A DNA stretch of 64,000 nucleotides from JAOXRU01 sp965247735. GTDB taxonomy: Bacteria; Bacteroidota; Bacteroidia; Flavobacteriales; Flavobacteriaceae. The notes beneath the pieces are model-generated. The model made no database searches and was not told where the DNA came from. It saw only the letters and a program-made list of their open reading frames with translations. The stretch spans positions 620,001 to 684,000 of the forward strand of contig CBDFHN010000001.1 of assembly GCA_965247735.1 (NCBI GenBank), read 5' to 3'. Of this stretch, positions 1 to 8,234 are shown piece by piece (positions within the stretch are counted from its first letter, which is position 1; each line of letters begins with the position of its first letter). The translations under genes and the position numbers were made by a program.

Positions 1-1
1 T

Positions 2-421
2 GCAACAGAAACTTTTCTTAGAAGTAGTGCTGGAATTATAAAGGATACATTAAATATTGGTAACAAAACTATTGGAATAGAGGGTAATGCTAGACTTGTA
101 GCATACATTGGTCATGATGGACTTATGGATTTTAACCTGCAAGAAAAATTTATAAATATAGATAACAAAGTAAGAGATGTCATTATTTTGGCTTGTTACA
201 GTAAAAGCTATTTTGAACCTCACTTAAGAAGATCAAAAGTAAATCCTTTAGTTTGGACAACTGGACTTATGGCACCGGAAGCATATACTATACACGATGC
301 AATAACGGGTTATGTTAATGATGAAACAAATGAAGAAATTAGATTAAGAGCCGCAAAAGCGTATCATAAATACCAAAAATGTGGACTTAATGCAGCAAAG
401 AATTTATTAGTAACAAATTAA
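2..421 (+). CDS. C-terminal part of a caspase-like (CHAT/C14-type) protein, 5' end outside window
   Basis: The frame is open to the left edge, so the start codon lies outside the window; 139 residues are visible. The fragment has a His-Asp-Gly motif (visible residues 38-40, context AYIGHDG) followed about 25 residues later by a hydrophobic strand ending in Ala-Cys-Tyr-Ser (Cys65). This His-Gly then strand-Cys layout is the catalytic dyad arrangement of caspase-like cysteine peptidases. A conserved-looking stretch around LVWTTGLMAPEAYT follows. No signal peptide can be judged because the N-terminus is missing. The peptidase assignment is inferred from motif order only; the fragment could belong to an uncharacterised Bacteroidetes family with the same fold. 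The next gene starts 115 bp downstream. Confidence 0.6.
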   Translation, partial: ATETFLRSSAGIIKDTLNIGNKTIGIEGNARLVAYIGHDGLMDFNLQEKFINIDNKVRDVIILACYSKSYFEPHLRRSKVNPLVWTTGLMAPEAYTIHDAITGYVNDETNEEIRLRAAKAYHKYQKCGLNAAKNLLVTN

Positions 422-536
422 AAATATTACTCTCACTGCGTAAAGTCTCTTGATTTATAGATAAACCAAGCAAATAAAACCATTGTAGGAATAAACCTAT
501 TTTGAGATTTATTGGATAATAAGCATTAATTAGAAA

Positions 537-1502
537 ATGGAAAAAGAAGAACACATAGTTAACCTTGACCTACCTGCAGATAAACGGTGGCTATTTTTAG
601 TTAATTATAAAGATGAAATAAATGAGTTACTTCAATGTTATTTAAATGACTTTGAGGAAGCTGATTTTGTATTCGAAAGCATTAACAATTATAAAAGAGA
701 GGTGATTTCAAATGAATATTTAGAAGAGATTGAATTTGTTGCTTCAATTTCTAAATTTTCAGCTGATCAAGTATTAATTGCAAATCTCTACTATGATGTT
801 CTAAAATTTTATTTTGGATGTACCGCATTTGCAGTTGATAATAATGGATCCGTTATGCATTCAAGGAATTTGGATTGGCATACTGAAAATAATTTATTAA
901 GCAAACATTCTAAAGTTTTTAATTTTCAAAGAAATGGAAAAACAGTATTTAAAACCGTTGGATGGACTGGTTTTATCGGAGCACTTTCCGGCACAAGACC
1001 TAATAGTTTTTCTTTAACTTTAAATGCCGTACTGAGCAATGATAGCCCCGAAATTGCTTTTCCTGTTTCTTTTCTTTTAAGGAATGTATTAGATTCCTCT
1101 AATTCATTTGAAGAAGCAAAACAAAAATTGGAAAAGACTAATATAGCAAGTGATTGTCTGATTTTGCTATCAGGAGTTAAATCAAACGAAATGGTTGTAA
1201 TTGAAAGAACCCCAAAAAGGTTTGCTACTAGAGAAGCTGAAAATGGTTTTATCACTGTAACTAATGATTACAAAGAACTAGAAAATAATTTGACAGGAGA
1301 AAGTTTGTTACAATCAACTTCTTGTGGTAGATATGACAGAACACAAGAGTTGTTAAAGAATAAAATTCCTTCTAATTTTGATGAATGCCTAAATATTTTA
1401 AAAGATGAAAAGGTTATGATGGGAATAACCGTTCAACAAATGGTTTTTAATAATAAAACAGGAGAAATTGAATTAATAAAAACGGGAGGCAACAATATTT
1501 GA
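537..1502 (+). CDS. acid ceramidase / N-acylethanolamine acid amidase-like Ntn hydrolase
   Basis: A 321-residue protein. Residues 8-30 (NLDLPADKRW onward) resemble the N-terminal beta-subunit segment of acid ceramidase and NAAA. Cys95 in FGCTAFAVD is the expected autoprocessing and nucleophile cysteine of linear-amide (choloylglycine-like) Ntn hydrolases. It is followed by the family motif with Arg110, Asn111 and Asp113 (HSRNLDWH) and by GWTGFIGALSG. Family members hydrolyse amide bonds of N-acylated lipids such as ceramides or N-acylethanolamines. No signal peptide is visible, so the protein looks cytoplasmic, unlike the lysosomal eukaryotic enzymes. The upstream region has an AATAAAC and TTTATT pair resembling that of other genes in this strip. 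The substrate cannot be read from the sequence. Confidence 0.75.
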   Translation: MEKEEHIVNLDLPADKRWLFLVNYKDEINELLQCYLNDFEEADFVFESINNYKREVISNEYLEEIEFVASISKFSADQVLIANLYYDVLKFYFGCTAFAVDNNGSVMHSRNLDWHTENNLLSKHSKVFNFQRNGKTVFKTVGWTGFIGALSGTRPNSFSLTLNAVLSNDSPEIAFPVSFLLRNVLDSSNSFEEAKQKLEKTNIASDCLILLSGVKSNEMVVIERTPKRFATREAENGFITVTNDYKELENNLTGESLLQSTSCGRYDRTQELLKNKIPSNFDECLNILKDEKVMMGITVQQMVFNNKTGEIELIKTGGNNI

Positions 1503-1556
1503 TATATAAGGTCTTAATTGAGATATTATAAGATCTTATTTAAAATTGAAAATATA

Positions 1557-2510
1557 ATGGGGCATAGAGCAAATTACATTATAAAAAACGAGAATAGTTT
1601 TGATATTTACTATACACATTGGAGGGCTCAAAATATTGCTCAGGATTTGGTTCTAGGTCCCAATAGGTTTACAATGTTTGTAAAAGAGTTTGATAAGTCT
1701 AATGAACTACTAAATGAACCTTGGGTTGAGGGATGTGTCTTAGTTGACTTACCTTTACAAAAGTTAACTTTCTGGGAAAATGAATTATTGGAGAATAGTT
1801 CGGTTAGAGAAGAATACTTGAAATATCTTCAAAATATTTGGACTAATTGGAGCGTAAATTTTGCACAAAATGAAATGTATGATATAGAGAATGAACTTCA
1901 TATAAAATATACTTCAAAACAAAAAATAGATTTGGAATTTGGTTCATTAGAAAACTTATCTGATAAGCTAGAAGATAAAATTTACTTTTCTTGTTTAGTA
2001 ATCATTAAAGAAAATGATAAACATTATATAAAATATGTTGATGGAGGTCTTGGTGACCAAATAGCTTTGATTGGAGAAACTGTAATTAATAAATTAAAGA
2101 CATTAAAAAATAGGGAATTAAAAAATGAAAATAGTGACGATTTTTATAGTTGTTTAGCTATTGACATTGACAATAAAACCATTTGGGTTAATTACGCAAT
2201 TATAGGTCTAAGAGAAGAATTAGAATCTTTGTGGAAGAACTGGGCTATACATGTTGGTAATTTTGGCTACATTAAACTATTAAAAGAAATTGGAATTGAT
2301 ACTACTGAGCTGGAATTAAGTTCAGATGAGATAAAAAACATGATAACAAACGAAATTTTTAATAGAATTGATGATTTTAATCCAAATGATTTGGCAAAAA
2401 AACTTGCAAAAGTAATGGGTGAAGAGGTTAAGTATAATGAACACTTTTTCCAAAATATAAAGCCTAAAAAAACACTTTGGAATATAATAAAAGGAATTTT
2501 TAGTTCTTGA
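1557..2510 (+). CDS. uncharacterised protein beginning MGHRANYI
   Basis: A 317-residue protein, acidic and Trp-rich, with no signal peptide or membrane segment. I chose the ATG at 1557; an in-frame TTG at 1518 would add 13 residues but the MGHRANYIIKN start is the more natural N-terminus. The first 45 residues (ending near WRAQNIAQDLVLGP) look like the most structured part. The middle region has alternating short strands and Asp/Glu-rich segments, and the C-terminus is lysine-rich (KPKKTLWNIIKGIF). It begins 54 bp after the amidase gene and could be co-transcribed with it. I do not recognise a function. Confidence 0.6.
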   Translation: MGHRANYIIKNENSFDIYYTHWRAQNIAQDLVLGPNRFTMFVKEFDKSNELLNEPWVEGCVLVDLPLQKLTFWENELLENSSVREEYLKYLQNIWTNWSVNFAQNEMYDIENELHIKYTSKQKIDLEFGSLENLSDKLEDKIYFSCLVIIKENDKHYIKYVDGGLGDQIALIGETVINKLKTLKNRELKNENSDDFYSCLAIDIDNKTIWVNYAIIGLREELESLWKNWAIHVGNFGYIKLLKEIGIDTTELELSSDEIKNMITNEIFNRIDDFNPNDLAKKLAKVMGEEVKYNEHFFQNIKPKKTLWNIIKGIFSS

Positions 2511-2699
2511 AGAATATGTTGCAATAAAGAATCCTGCTCCGAAAACCTCACCGAATTAGCGGCTAATCAAATAAAAATCAAGCTTATGCAATATACTGAA
2601 AAGAAAGATAATTAAGGAAAAACTACAGAATGGATTCTTACGATAGTTTTTAGATTGGCAAATAAGAATAAATATTGAATACAAAAGAACAAGAGAAGA

Positions 2700-3083
2700 A
2701 TGAAAGATTGGGAGTTAGATAAAATCTATATTTGGGTTAGAGCTGCAAGTATTGCTGATAATAAAAATGGAGTGAAATTCCTAATTGATCAAAATGATAG
2801 GTCTCTTTTTAATCTGATTCTAAAGGACAAGAAATGGAAATGCATATTGAATCAAGAGATTGGTGTCAGATACACAAAAACTCATATTAAAATACTTGAA
2901 AAAAAAATAGAATCTCTGGATAATAATCAAGGTAATATTCTGGAGTTCCCAAAGCTTAATAATAGTAAAATAGACTATATTCAAAAGGCAAAATCTGAAC
3001 TCGAAAATAAAATTAGAAATAGAGTTGAATATGATACAATGGAGTATAACAGAATTATTTATGAAGAGCCAGCTGATTTTTGA
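2700..3083 (+). CDS. hypothetical protein, 127 aa
   Basis: A soluble 127-residue protein with Trp and Arg near the N-terminus (LDKIYIWVRAASIAD) and a charged, probably helical second half (KILEKKIESLDNN, KAKSELENKIRNRVEYD). No recognisable domain, signal peptide or membrane helix. It stands alone, with about 190 bp upstream and 258 bp downstream without genes, as is usual for this accessory strip. Length and AT-rich codon use match neighbouring real genes. Function unknown. Confidence 0.5.
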   Translation: MKDWELDKIYIWVRAASIADNKNGVKFLIDQNDRSLFNLILKDKKWKCILNQEIGVRYTKTHIKILEKKIESLDNNQGNILEFPKLNNSKIDYIQKAKSELENKIRNRVEYDTMEYNRIIYEEPADF

Positions 3084-3341
3084 ATTGAATGGCTAAAAAG
3101 TATTGGAATTAAAATAGAGAAACTTTCAAGAATTGGCTTTTGAAAATGTATAGAATAAAAAGCTGCTTAGAATAGCTAAGTGTTTTTGTGGTTAGTAGGA
3201 TGCCATGTTTTTGGACAAAACCTTAGTAGACTAAAAGTTACCTAAATAAAACAATGATAGAGAAGCTTATTTGTATATTTGTAATTAAAATTAATGAGGG
3301 TTTTGTGTCGACTTCTGGTGTATAGTATTTGAAAAAATTAA

Positions 3342-3734
3342 ATGAATGAGATAAAAACAAGCTGGTCAAAAGAAACTCCTCAATATGGGGCTTTTGATGA
3401 TTATGTTATTATTGAATCAATTGATAATAATAAAAGAATATTAATTCGACCAGAAGAATTTGAATTTTTGACTTCTAAGTTATTTGAAAATTGGAAAAAA
3501 GAGAAATCAAAGTATATACAGTTACTTAAAGAATGGAATGAATGTTCTGGATTTAATAGTATCGGAAATAAACCTTCTATACTTTTGGATATTAGTAATA
3601 CAATTAATGCGATTAAATTAATTGAAGGAGTTGACAAAATGGAATTTGCTACTTTAACTAAACAAGACTTAAATCTTTTTCTTGATTTCTTAATCCAGAA
3701 TGAGAATAGTAGATTAAGAATTTGGAAAGAATAG
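3342..3734 (+). CDS. hypothetical protein, 130 aa
   Basis: A 130-residue soluble protein starting MNEIKTSWSKETPQYG. It is Lys/Glu/Asn-rich, predicted to be beta-rich at the N-terminus (DYVIIESIDNNKRILI) and helical after residue 35 (EFEFLTSKLFENWKKEKSKY). No known motif is visible. The next gene begins only 3 bp after its stop codon in the same direction, so the two are almost certainly co-translated. Function unknown. Confidence 0.5.
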   Translation: MNEIKTSWSKETPQYGAFDDYVIIESIDNNKRILIRPEEFEFLTSKLFENWKKEKSKYIQLLKEWNECSGFNSIGNKPSILLDISNTINAIKLIEGVDKMEFATLTKQDLNLFLDFLIQNENSRLRIWKE

Positions 3735-3737
3735 AAA

Positions 3738-4040
3738 ATGGCGATTTCAAAAAAAGGATTACGAAATCTTGTTGTGAATGGACAGAAGTTTTATTGGAAA
3801 TTCAACGAAAAAGTAATTGTGAATTCTGATGAATTTAAAAATGGTATCTTAATAATTGATTTTGGTTGGTATGATGTGTGGTTATTTGTAAATGATAAGG
3901 AGAATGAACCTGCAGACTTTGAACCTAAATCAGTAACGCCAAAGTTTGTAAGTAAATCAATATCCTTTGCGCTTGTGGAGGGATGGAAAGACGGAAAAAT
4001 GGAAATAGAATTCACAAACGGACAATATAAAAAAAAGTAA
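3738..4040 (+). CDS. hypothetical protein, 100 aa, partner of the preceding gene
   Basis: A 100-residue beta-rich protein. The pattern KGLRNLVVNGQKFYWKF, then IDFGWYDVWLFVND and PKSVTPKFVSKSISFALVEGWKDG, looks like a compact domain with conserved aromatic residues of the kind seen in small uncharacterised Bacteroidetes proteins. It starts 3 bp after the upstream stop, implying translational coupling with the 130-residue protein. No signal peptide. Function unknown. Confidence 0.5.
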   Translation: MAISKKGLRNLVVNGQKFYWKFNEKVIVNSDEFKNGILIIDFGWYDVWLFVNDKENEPADFEPKSVTPKFVSKSISFALVEGWKDGKMEIEFTNGQYKKK

Positions 4041-4258
4041 AAACTAAACAGAATAACTAACGTTCGTGTGGTCTGTATGATCATACATGAATAAAGTGTT
4101 GGCTAAACCAGACAAAATGTAATTGAAGAAATGCTATAGGTTTTATGTAAGTGCTTTTGTGTTTATTAAAGCTATTTTTGAAGTCTTAGGCAACGTATGT
4201 CATGTAATTGTGGGTATATGTTTTCTATAGTATTTATGAATGTTTATTGTATTGTTTT

Positions 4259-4322
4259 TATATTTAGAAAGCAATAGTTGGAATAAATGTCATTTTTGGG
4301 TTTATTGATTAGTCAGTATTCA
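4259..4322 (+). promoter_or_regulatory. weak copy of shared promoter/leader module
   Basis: A TATATTTA box at 4259-4266 is preceded by a T-rich tract and followed by AATAAA and GTTTATT, which can pair as a small hairpin, then TGATTAGTCAG. The box ends 70 bases before the TTG start at 4337. The same arrangement recurs upstream of other genes (near 5017, 6041, 8159, 12990 and 42060). The upstream stretch 4041-4258 holds no gene that I can support. Confidence 0.4.
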
Positions 4323-4336
4323 TTAAAGAAAGAATC

Positions 4337-4957
4337 TTGATACGAACAATTTTAATAATACTATTAATCTCTTTTTCCTCATCGGATGCTTTGGCATGTA
4401 GTTGCTCATTTGCTTGGAATGACTCCTTTAGTAGGACTGTGAAAAATTCTGAATTTGTGGCTTTGGTTAAAATAATATCATTTGATGAATATCTTCAAGA
4501 TGAGATTTTAGACCATGAAGGTAAAATGCCTTACGCAATGACTGTCGAAATAATTAAGAAATATAAAGGCAAAGAAAAGCGTAAAAAAATCAAAATATTA
4601 GGAGACAATGGCATATTATGCCGACCATACTTATCTGATTTTGAAATTAACGGTTACTATTTGATTTCAGCCAACTCGTTAGATAATTCTGCAAACACTG
4701 AATATGATTTTTTTGTTTGCAGAACTGAATATTTAAAGGTAGATATCGAGTTGAACAAGGCTTACGGGAATTATTCAATGATTCGGAATCAGATTAGTCT
4801 TAAGACATTTGAAAACAAGCTAAAAAATGGCGATTGGGATTTTGTAATATTTGGCTTAATTGGAAGTTTAATAGTTATAGTCTTTATAATCATAAGAAGA
4901 AATAAAAAACGAAATACTAACAAAATAAATAATGTGAAATTTGTGAGAGATAGATAA
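4337..4957 (+). CDS. secreted, C-terminally anchored protein with a TIMP/NTR-like N-terminus
   Basis: A 206-residue protein read from a TTG codon; no upstream ATG exists in frame, and TTG puts a good signal peptide (residues 1-20, ending DALA) at the N-terminus. Cleavage after Ala20 would expose Cys21-Ser-Cys23, the Cys-x-Cys start typical of netrin/TIMP-like domains, where the free N-terminal Cys chelates metal in metalloprotease inhibitors. Further cysteines occur at CRPYLS and VCRTEY. A hydrophobic helix near residues 170-190 (VIFGLIGSLIVIVFIII) followed by RRNKKR predicts a membrane anchor with the domain outside. The TIMP-like label rests on signal peptide, Cys pattern and length only. 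Confidence 0.55.
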   Translation: MIRTILIILLISFSSSDALACSCSFAWNDSFSRTVKNSEFVALVKIISFDEYLQDEILDHEGKMPYAMTVEIIKKYKGKEKRKKIKILGDNGILCRPYLSDFEINGYYLISANSLDNSANTEYDFFVCRTEYLKVDIELNKAYGNYSMIRNQISLKTFENKLKNGDWDFVIFGLIGSLIVIVFIIIRRNKKRNTNKINNVKFVRDR

Positions 4958-5005
4958 TAATGCTGATGTTGCTGCGATGTCGTCTACATAGTTAGTGTGG
5001 AAATT

Positions 5006-5075
5006 TTGTATGTTTTTATATTTGGGGTAATAATATGATAGGAGGTAAGTGTTACTTGGGGTTTATTAGCTAGCT
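5006..5075 (+). promoter_or_regulatory. shared promoter/leader module
   Basis: TTGTATG and TATATTTG (-7 box at 5017-5024) match the module found before several genes in this window. It is followed by GTTTATTAGCTAG. The -7 box ends 76 bases before the ATG of the ATP-grasp gene. Between the two parts lies a GGAGGT and a short AAGT/ACTT hairpin not shared with the other copies. Confidence 0.5.
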
Positions 5076-5100
5076 ATAGTGGATTGTGAAAAAATAAACA

Positions 5101-6003
5101 ATGAGAATAATATATTGCGATAGTGTATTTGATAATAAATTAATCGAGCCAGATTATAAAGAAGAAAAAAAATCTGCTACTAATAGTGGATTTGATTTTT
5201 CATTAATCAGCTTTGAAGAATTGACTGATGGAAATATTGCAACAGCTTTAAGATTTGTAAAAGAAGTTGAAAACAAAGAATTTGGAATTTATAGAGGTTG
5301 GATGCTTACGCCAAATCAATATCAGAATCTTTATGAAGGGCTTCTAAAAAAGAATATTACATTAATAAACACTCCTATTGAATATAAACATTGTCATTAT
5401 TTACCTTATTCATACGAAAAAATAAAATCGATAAGCCCAAAATCAAATTGGACAACTGAATTAGATAATGACTCTGTATTTAAATTAACCAAGGAATTTG
5501 GAGAAAGCCCAATTATATTGAAAGACGTTGTTAAATCTGAAAAGCACAATTGGGAAGACGCTTGTTTTATTCCTAATGCTTCAAATTTGGATAAAGTGAA
5601 ATCTACAATAGATAAGTTTATTGAATTACGAGGAAACTCTTTAAACGAAGGATTAGTATTTAGACAGTTTGAAGAACTTGAATATCTGACTGAACACTCA
5701 AAAAGTGGAATGCCCTTGACTAAGGAATTTCGAATCTTTTTTGCGAATAAGAAAATAATAAAAGTGTTTGATTATTGGGATGAAGGAGAGTATGGAGAAA
5801 CAAAGCCTGAGCTTGACATTTTTATAGAGATAGCACAGAATATTGATAGTAAGTTTTTTACTATGGATATCGCTAAAAAGAAAAATGGAGACTGGATTAT
5901 AATGGAACTCGGAGACGGGCAAGTGGCAGGACTACCGGATAATGCTAATAGAAATGAGTTTTATAGTAAGCTAAAGAATGTATTACTATATGCTGTTATA
6001 TAA
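5101..6003 (+). CDS. ATP-grasp domain protein (R2K-clade type)
   Basis: A 300-residue soluble protein. The C-terminal half has ATP-grasp features: a Lys-containing strand (PIILKDVVKSEKHNWEDA), a strand EGLVFRQFEEL, an Arg-containing strand KEFRIFFANKKII, and the Mg-binding finale WIIMELGDGQVAGLP. The order and spacing fit the R2K (ATP-grasp_3-like) clade, whose members are thought to ligate amino groups to carboxylates in peptide tagging or modification. No partner substrate gene is adjacent. The last codons and the stop (GTT ATA TAA) fall within a repeated sequence also found near 8110, where it is intergenic, so the present C-terminus may have been set by insertion of that repeat. Confidence 0.7.
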   Translation: MRIIYCDSVFDNKLIEPDYKEEKKSATNSGFDFSLISFEELTDGNIATALRFVKEVENKEFGIYRGWMLTPNQYQNLYEGLLKKNITLINTPIEYKHCHYLPYSYEKIKSISPKSNWTTELDNDSVFKLTKEFGESPIILKDVVKSEKHNWEDACFIPNASNLDKVKSTIDKFIELRGNSLNEGLVFRQFEELEYLTEHSKSGMPLTKEFRIFFANKKIIKVFDYWDEGEYGETKPELDIFIEIAQNIDSKFFTMDIAKKKNGDWIIMELGDGQVAGLPDNANRNEFYSKLKNVLLYAVI

Positions 6004-6090
6004 ATTTCTGTATTCTAAGGAATGTTGGTTGTATGTTTTTTATATTTGGATATAGTTATATACTTAATGATATATTTAGCTTGGTATGCC
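5984..6090 (+). repeat. dispersed repeat with shared promoter module
   Basis: From about 5984 the sequence is closely similar to 8103-8213 (CTGTTATATAAATTTCTGTATT, then TTGTATG, a run of T and TATATTTG). The -7 box is 6041-6048 and ends 74 bases before the ATG at 6123. The repeat overlaps the last bases of the ATP-grasp gene. More distant copies lie at 9346-9440 and 12950-13055. Confidence 0.6.
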
Positions 6091-6122
6091 TAGTTTAATA
6101 AAATTAACTTTCCTGAAATAGT

Positions 6123-7154
6123 ATGATAAAGAAAGAGAGAAAACGAATATTCAGAATAGTATTTATTATTGCAAGTATATCTTCTTTGTGGTTTGTACCA
6201 TGGATTTTAGTTAAGGCTTGGATTTTACCACTGCCAAATACAGTTCAGCAACAAATGGATGAAGCAATTGATCATGGGTTTGATGGAATGATTGTTTACG
6301 TGGATCAAGCCGGAAAATCACCAGAATTTTATGCATCAGGATGGCATGATCGAAAAAATAAAATAGCAGCTTACCCACAAGCTTTATTCAAGATAGCTAG
6401 TATTAGCAAGCTATATGTAGCTGTTGCTACTGCAAAACTAGTTAAAGATGGGCGTTTATCTTTGGATAAAACACTTGCTTATTATTTTCCAGAACTCATA
6501 GGAAGAATTGAAAATTCGGATAAAATAACCTTAAAGCTAATGCTGCAACATCGAAGTGGTATTCCTAATTTTATAGATCATCCTGATTATTGGATAAAAC
6601 CACCAAAAAACAAACAAGAAACACTTGAATATGCCCTTGATTTGCCAGCTGACTTTGAACCAGGTAAAGATTATGGTTATTCAAATACGAATTATATGTT
6701 GATTTCTGATCTTATTGATAAAGTAACAGGTTATAGTCATCAACAATATATAAAGGAGGAAATTTTGATACCGCTAAAGCTAAAAAATACGTTTGGTTCG
6801 CTGCATGAAGTGGATATAGACAATGTAATGAGCGGATATTATGTTGGTGTTCAAGAGGATCTAAAGTCTGAGTTTTCAGGTTTAATGATTGCCACAGCAG
6901 AGGATGTTGGTATATTTTTAAGAGCATTAAATGATGGTTCGGTGTTTAATGAAGGTGAACAAGAAATCTATTCCTCTATTTACGTGTACGAACACACAGG
7001 TTTAATTGTTGGTTACCAAAGTATTGCAGAATATCACAAGGATATTGATACAGTTGTTATTCAATTTAACAATACAACTAACTTTGATGGATATGATTGG
7101 AACTTAGCAGAAATTGTAATTAACCGTATTGTAAAAATTGTGAGAAGTAAATAA
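6123..7154 (+). CDS. membrane-anchored serine hydrolase, beta-lactamase class C-like
   Basis: A 343-residue protein with an N-terminal hydrophobic helix (residues about 9-35) that can serve as signal anchor. Catalytic motifs of the PF00144 family are complete: Ser93-Ile-Ser-Lys96, Tyr187-Ser-Asn189, and a third motif His-Thr-Gly in YEHTGLIVGY. The family includes D-alanyl-D-alanine carboxypeptidases, esterases and class C beta-lactamases; the sequence does not say which activity applies here. The ATG at 6123 follows the shared promoter module. It stands alone between an ATP-grasp gene and a 2H phosphoesterase gene. Confidence 0.8.
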   Translation: MIKKERKRIFRIVFIIASISSLWFVPWILVKAWILPLPNTVQQQMDEAIDHGFDGMIVYVDQAGKSPEFYASGWHDRKNKIAAYPQALFKIASISKLYVAVATAKLVKDGRLSLDKTLAYYFPELIGRIENSDKITLKLMLQHRSGIPNFIDHPDYWIKPPKNKQETLEYALDLPADFEPGKDYGYSNTNYMLISDLIDKVTGYSHQQYIKEEILIPLKLKNTFGSLHEVDIDNVMSGYYVGVQEDLKSEFSGLMIATAEDVGIFLRALNDGSVFNEGEQEIYSSIYVYEHTGLIVGYQSIAEYHKDIDTVVIQFNNTTNFDGYDWNLAEIVINRIVKIVRSK

Positions 7155-7288
7155 AACTTCTTTTGGGTATTGATTATAATATTGGTGCTAACTGTATAAA
7201 TGAGGAAAAAAAATATAATAAATAAAACAGAGTATCTAAAAATTGTAACCATTTGGGATATTGGAAAAAGAATCGTTAAAGATTATTA

Positions 7289-7969
7289 ATGAATATTAAA
7301 GAGCATTATAGTAAATTATATAAAGAATCAATTAGTAACATTTCCTCTGGAAAATACGAAATTGATCATTTAATAGATTCCAAGTCAGATAAAAGGTTTG
7401 GAATAACTCTTCTCGTAAGGCCTTCAAATGAAGTCAAAGATGAAATTCAAAAATTCTTATGCGAATTAAAAAAGGTTGAACCAAATCAATATTATTACCC
7501 CAATTCTGATATTCATATTACAGTTATGTCAATAATATCTTGCTATGAAGGGTTTGACATAAATAAAATTGATTTAGCTAAATACATAGAGCTTATAGAA
7601 AAATGTTTGCCATTAGATAATAATAATAAGATTCAATTTAAAGGTTTAACTGCCTCTAATTCTTGTATAATGTTGCAGGGATTTATGAATAATAATACAA
7701 TAAATAGCATCAGAGATAATTTAAGAACTGAATTTAAGAACTCCGAATTGCAGCAAAGTTTAGATAAAAGATATTCTATTGAAACAGCACATTCAACTAT
7801 TGTTCGTTTAAGAAAAAAGATCAATCAAAAAGACAAATTTCTAAAAATAATTGATAAATATGTTGATTATGATTTTGGGACTTTTGATATCGGAAAAATT
7901 GAATTTGTTTATAATGATTGGTATCAAAGAAAAGAGTTAGTAAAAAAGATACATGAATTTAAGTTGTAA
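7289..7969 (+). CDS. 2H phosphoesterase superfamily protein (2'-5' RNA ligase-like)
   Basis: A 226-residue soluble protein carrying the two signature motifs of the 2H superfamily about 90 residues apart: His76-Ile-Thr78 (SDIHITVMS) and His168-Ser-Thr170 (TAHSTIVRL). These His/Thr pairs form the active site in 2'-5' RNA ligase, cyclic nucleotide phosphodiesterase and related enzymes. Substrate is unknown but is likely a 2',3'-cyclic or ADP-ribose cyclic phosphate or an RNA end. The upstream 134 bp contain no clear copy of the shared promoter module. Confidence 0.75.
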   Translation: MNIKEHYSKLYKESISNISSGKYEIDHLIDSKSDKRFGITLLVRPSNEVKDEIQKFLCELKKVEPNQYYYPNSDIHITVMSIISCYEGFDINKIDLAKYIELIEKCLPLDNNNKIQFKGLTASNSCIMLQGFMNNNTINSIRDNLRTEFKNSELQQSLDKRYSIETAHSTIVRLRKKINQKDKFLKIIDKYVDYDFGTFDIGKIEFVYNDWYQRKELVKKIHEFKL

Positions 7970-8102
7970 AAAACAACCTAAGCTAAGAAACAACTAAGGC
8001 GAAATAGAGGTAAAAAGACATTACTTATTCTCCAAAGTATAATTGTAATAAGCTGCTCAAGCTTTTTCTATTGCAAAAGTCTGTTTTTGCAGTTTATGAG
8101 AT

Positions 8103-8213
8103 ATTATATACTGTTATATAAATTTCTGTATTTTAGGGAATGGTATTTGTATGTTTTTTATATTTGGTATTCAATATAGTAGAAATAAACGCCACATATT
8201 GATTATTAATTAG
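8103..8213 (+). repeat. dispersed repeat with shared promoter/leader module
   Basis: The best-preserved copy of the module. It has CTGTTATATAAATTTCTGTATT, TTGTATG, T-tract, TATATTTG (8159-8166), AATAAAC and TTAATTAGTCAG. The -7 box ends 68 bases before the ATG at 8235. The first half is nearly identical to 5984-6048. Confidence 0.6.
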
Positions 8214-8234
8214 TCAGAAACAATATCATAAAAA

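Noticed and set aside
4337..4400. Lipoprotein anchoring of the TIMP-like protein
   Set aside because: Residues before Cys21 are Ala-Leu-Ala, which does not fit the lipobox; ordinary signal peptide cleavage exposing Cys-Ser-Cys fits better.
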